A stretch of DNA of 64,000 bases, taken from Paludibacteraceae bacterium. GTDB lineage: Bacteria; Bacteroidota; Bacteroidia; Bacteroidales; Paludibacteraceae. The DNA lies in assembly GCA_905234835.1 (NCBI GenBank), contig CAJOIZ010000004.1:1-64000 (forward strand), written 5' to 3'. The position numbers and the translations under genes are program-made. The notes beneath the pieces are model-generated. The model worked only from the letters and a program-made list of their open reading frames with translations. It was not told the DNA's origin and made no database searches. How positions within the stretch are numbered: the stretch's first letter is position 1; each line of letters starts with the position of its first letter. Shown in pieces: positions 62,101-64,000 of this stretch.

Positions 62101-64000
62101 CCACTGCACATACCCGCCACGTAACAGCCAGTTGTCCTTTAGAGGAATGCCATATTCGTCTTCATAGTAGTGCATTATCCACGATGCATCGCCACCGCAG
62201 GCAAAGTTCAAATTGTTGCTGCGCGCTATCTCCGCATTCGTACCGCAAGGTATGCTCCCTATGAACACCGTACCGGGCTTCAACGTGCTGTTGATAGGAT
62301 AGTAACCGGTCGGAATGCCCGCTTCACCATTAGCAACCACAAAATTGATCAGAATCTGGCAATAGTCAAAAGGATTTGACGATCCGAAGAAGTACCGCCA
62401 TGTCTTGTTGGTGCCGTCTACCACAAAGTTATTGGGCAGGTGGTTGGTCTCGTTGTACTGGAACTTGCGGCCGTTTACCCAGCTTGACTCAATCGGAAGA
62501 GTTGTCTTATAATACTCATAACGGTAATCCTCCTTGAACGTGGCGTAATTGAGCAGTTCGTTGGTATAAACCTCTATATTGTAGGTACGCCCATCCGCAT
62601 CATAGACCGTAGCCTTGAGGTGAGCGGCGCGCACATAGTCTCCGTAGTAGAGCAACTGTGCCTTTTGAGCGGAAGTAACGGCGCGCTGCGTCCCGTCCTT
62701 GAGTTCCACATAACTGTCCGCCGGAGAAAGATTAGCGGCAAAGTCCTTGTAATCCACTATGGCATCGGATATGTTTCCGTCAAACTGCAGACGGATAGTC
62801 ATACCGTCTTTCTCTATAATGACTGCAAACTTGGATGTCTGACTGAAAGTAGTGTATTGCGGGAAGTCAAGAACGCCTGTGGAACGGTAGATGTTGTAGG
62901 TTGTCTCGTCCTCCGGATTGTCACCTCCGCCTTCGCCGCCATCATCGCCGCCCTCACCGAACTGCGCGTAGTAGGTCTGCGCGGTCGTCTGCTGAAGAAT
63001 AGTGGCTTTGTCCACCTTCGTGCCGCCTGTCGGAGCGGTGTACCAGCCCTTGAACGACACCCCTTCCTTCACCGGGTCGGCGGGAACGGTCTTGGCGGTA
63101 TAGTCGCTTCTTACCACGCGGCGCAGGTCCGCATCGTACGAACAGTTCGTTTCCCACGTGCCGCCGTTGGTCTTGCAGTCAAAGGTCAAGTATGTGAACT
63201 CGTTCTCCTTCAGCGTGCACGAATACGGGAACAGAGAGGACATCGTGGTATATGCGTAGTTAGTCTTCGGCACTTTGGTCAGCGGATCAAGACCTTTCTG
63301 GTAATTGAACGTGCAGTTAGAGTATAGGAAGCCTGTGAACCATCCGTATGTCGGGGCGGTCCCGGCATCGGTGTTGCCCCAGTCTGTCCAGTACATCCGC
63401 GTATTGAGCGCGCCGCGACCGAATTGACCGGCATTCTGGTTCATTATGTTGTAGTTCAGCATCTGCTTCATACAGTTCTCTATGTCATTGCCGCAGCGGT
63501 CCTGCAGCGAGGTCGCCATTATCTCAAGCGACTTGAAAGAGCGGTAATACTGATTCCTGTACGTGCCGAACATGCCCTCGTAGCAGTGAGGTGCCAGTTC
63601 CTCCGCCGGCAGGCAGTACCAGTCGTTCTCCCCGTTGTAGATGGAGGGACACATGTTGAACATGAACGCATAGCAGCCTTCCGCCAACTGCTGGGAAGGC
63701 AGATTAGGCAGTCTGGTCCCCGAATTATAAGCCGTCTGCGAGCAGAAATTGTTCATACAATACTCGAACATGTGGGCGTAGCAGTAAGGCTGCATTACCA
63801 ACGCGGGCAGCACCGGCGAATCATACAACCCCGTGTTGTATGCGAACATATAAGCATAGCAGTAGGGCTTGAGTTCCATCGCGGGCAGCACCATATCCTT
63901 TGCATGATAGAGGCACGTGGAAGAGGAGGTCGAGTGGTAGGTTCCCGTTGTTGAGAACTTGCTCGGCGGATTAGGGCAGAACAGGCCGTAGAAGCAGTAG
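59137..64000 (-). CDS. giant secreted repeat protein, 5' end off the window
   Basis: An open frame of 1620 codons that continues past the right edge, so the signal peptide is not seen. The N-terminal part has at least four repeats of the LPA-x-x-L-x-P-x-CY-x2-MF type (63520-63900, plus a degenerate one at the edge), a cousin of BspA-like repeats. A Pro/Asp-rich linker (61890-61990), two domains with WADRNVG and WADRNIG (near 61755 and 60880), InlB-like and Flg_new repeats, and a beta-rich C-terminal domain follow. The tail KYIENGVLYIERNGRRYTAQG is shown in part (VLYIERNGRRY) and fits a sorting signal. An internal ATG at 63894 is not the true start. Confidence 0.8.
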   Translation of the reverse strand, partial: YCFYGLFCPNPPSKFSTTGTYHSTSSSTCLYHAKDMVLPAMELKPYCYAYMFAYNTGLYDSPVLPALVMQPYCYAHMFEYCMNNFCSQTAYNSGTRLPNLPSQQLAEGCYAFMFNMCPSIYNGENDWYCLPAEELAPHCYEGMFGTYRNQYYRSFKSLEIMATSLQDRCGNDIENCMKQMLNYNIMNQNAGQFGRGALNTRMYWTDWGNTDAGTAPTYGWFTGFLYSNCTFNYQKGLDPLTKVPKTNYAYTTMSSLFPYSCTLKENEFTYLTFDCKTNGGTWETNCSYDADLRRVVRSDYTAKTVPADPVKEGVSFKGWYTAPTGGTKVDKATILQQTTAQTYYAQFGEGGDDGGEGGGDNPEDETTYNIYRSTGVLDFPQYTTFSQTSKFAVIIEKDGMTIRLQFDGNISDAIVDYKDFAANLSPADSYVELKDGTQRAVTSAQKAQLLYYGDYVRAAHLKATVYDADGRTYNIEVYTNELLNYATFKEDYRYEYYKTTLPIESSWVNGRKFQYNETNHLPNNFVVDGTNKTWRYFFGSSNPFDYCQILINFVVANGEAGIPTGYYPINSTLKPGTVFIGSIPCGTNAEIARSNNLNFACGGDASWIMHYYEDEYGIPLKDNWLLRGGYVQWVNDNGNYYIHVHATTDATRTNGESSNNVIDFTAGDESLADQLPDPVDPDDPGMPDDPDPDDPEDPETPIVSADADVTVYQNVSKTTTKILYNLDLRQGKDGLWYKPTDMGYGIAWADRNVGAASANATGDYYNWSKTEPGPLPMSSTGYSGGSLYVGFTLPAANDVATVKMGKDWHTPTYDEWSVLLSNAVNGTNRLNNPDDESLYINMPPTGYYDYYNGSYQVNPWLNASTSAFLWTSEVLELYGGQLGTTNIGMATNAFDGTMELSVGYIHLAAPVRAVYTPPFVTYTLTIRVGSFEYHYICQQGQKVTVTAIATETGAEFVKWEEDGLTDAVRTFTMTGDMVYTAIFTDNSEPETPEMSPDANVSVYQSVTESTMKILYDLSPKQGKDGLWYTPVDMGYGVAWADRNIGASSPTDLGSRFRWGDPEARTSFTQVISDIHDYSTGSVLPANKDAAVVNMGESWRTPDADEAQALRDNALISNNDRFTNNHEPESYILLPAYGYKGAYGTYDQAYQYYWTREYATFGYSAADEANTHSCYVLARNGQDKYYIGNYDKDDTYAMIPGYGMPVRAIYVPQFTVCTLTINVEGYQYTYLCQDGQNVTVTAIANEGYEFDRWTEDNNTEAVRTFTVTGNMTYTATFKQAKQEYNIIYKDKGDQTFSGTHAAGYPTVHTYGTATTLVGASKEGYNFLGWFLTADCSGSAVTTLGATAYTSDITLYASWEEITVDPEEPDDDELHIILYEDKDADYYTDFSNRYNGRKAATVTYNRQFTQSKWSTLCLPLNVNTALLSTLKMTGRVYEFKYTKGDEESGLTLYFAQAKMLTAGKGYIVNANANLAKMTQFVFPAVVINTEADINSGFDITNVEGYNSQGDVYLVGTLRTGKLIGSETGNRYMGLKNNKIYYPNAEEGTNLLAYRGIFRSTVDINVPRVRIVVETEDGEQVSELEVVNGSLEEKEPVRKYIENGVLYIERNGRRYTAQGALAD

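Noticed and set aside
1-64000. tRNA, rRNA, insertion sequence or prophage
   Set aside because: No T-loop-like signature, transposase, integrase or phage structural gene was found on either strand by reading.

Overview
The window comes from a member of the phylum Bacteroidota, order Bacteroidales. Three things support this. A complete type IX secretion core (porP, gldK, gldL, gldM, gldN order) sits in one transcription unit. Several Bacteroidota-type families are present (DUF3098 beside FtsX, DUF2795, DUF4249 with a TonB-type receptor, PCMD-like, the fused NfnAB-type oxidoreductase). A dozen intergenic gaps carry the Bacteroidota promoter pattern TAnnTTTG, most with a TTTG-like box 19-21 bp upstream. 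The sequence alone does not settle the family or genus. No rRNA, tRNA, CRISPR array, insertion sequence, integrase or replication origin was recognised.

Layout. 1-813: a possible minus-strand gene start leaving the left edge, AT-rich heptamer repeats, and an orphan fragment of a surface-protein C-terminal tail. 814-1938: an archaeal-type AAA ATPase (a paralogue lies at 23404-24549). 2439-6887: a plus-strand unit of an unknown lipoprotein, a TonB-dependent-receptor-like barrel and a DUF4249 lipoprotein. 6895-15054: a long minus-strand unit ftsX, DUF3098, uppP, truB, queA, ung, polA, hflX (cell envelope, tRNA modification, DNA repair). 15103-21451: gldN, gldM, gldL, gldK, porP and DUF2795, read right to left from one promoter at 21476-21507 and ended by a hairpin at 15061-15093. 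21515-22889: a cobalamin adenosyltransferase and a SAM methyltransferase.

24626-31560: a tightly packed minus-strand unit of a GT4 glycosyltransferase, a secreted PCMD-like protein, a secreted esterase, a GH3-type acyl-amide synthetase, FolD and a NOL1/NOP2/Sun RNA methyltransferase. 31735-33188: a HAD phosphatase and a YdfG-like dehydrogenase transcribed divergently from that unit. 33230-34417: a MalY/PatB aminotransferase. 34917-39754: topA, panD, tgt and a secreted sialidase-like propeller. 39817-44415: an SRPBCC protein, psd, deoC, the fused NfnAB-type oxidoreductase and a DUF1294 membrane protein. 44426-54278 (minus): two FKBP isomerases, a lipid-linked-glycan flippase, truA, tamB and comM. 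54517-55161: riboflavin synthase. 55293-64000: two very large secreted repeat proteins, likely cargo of the type IX system; the second runs off the right edge.

The most unusual signals are non-coding. Four intergenic gaps carry tandem arrays with the same 11-bp period but different unit sequences, and three of those gaps also share a near-identical 19-bp core. Protein-level oddities are a DNA polymerase I with the 3'-5' exonuclease domain almost entirely missing, a FolD with Cys in place of the catalytic Lys, and a TGT that has lost two of three zinc cysteines.
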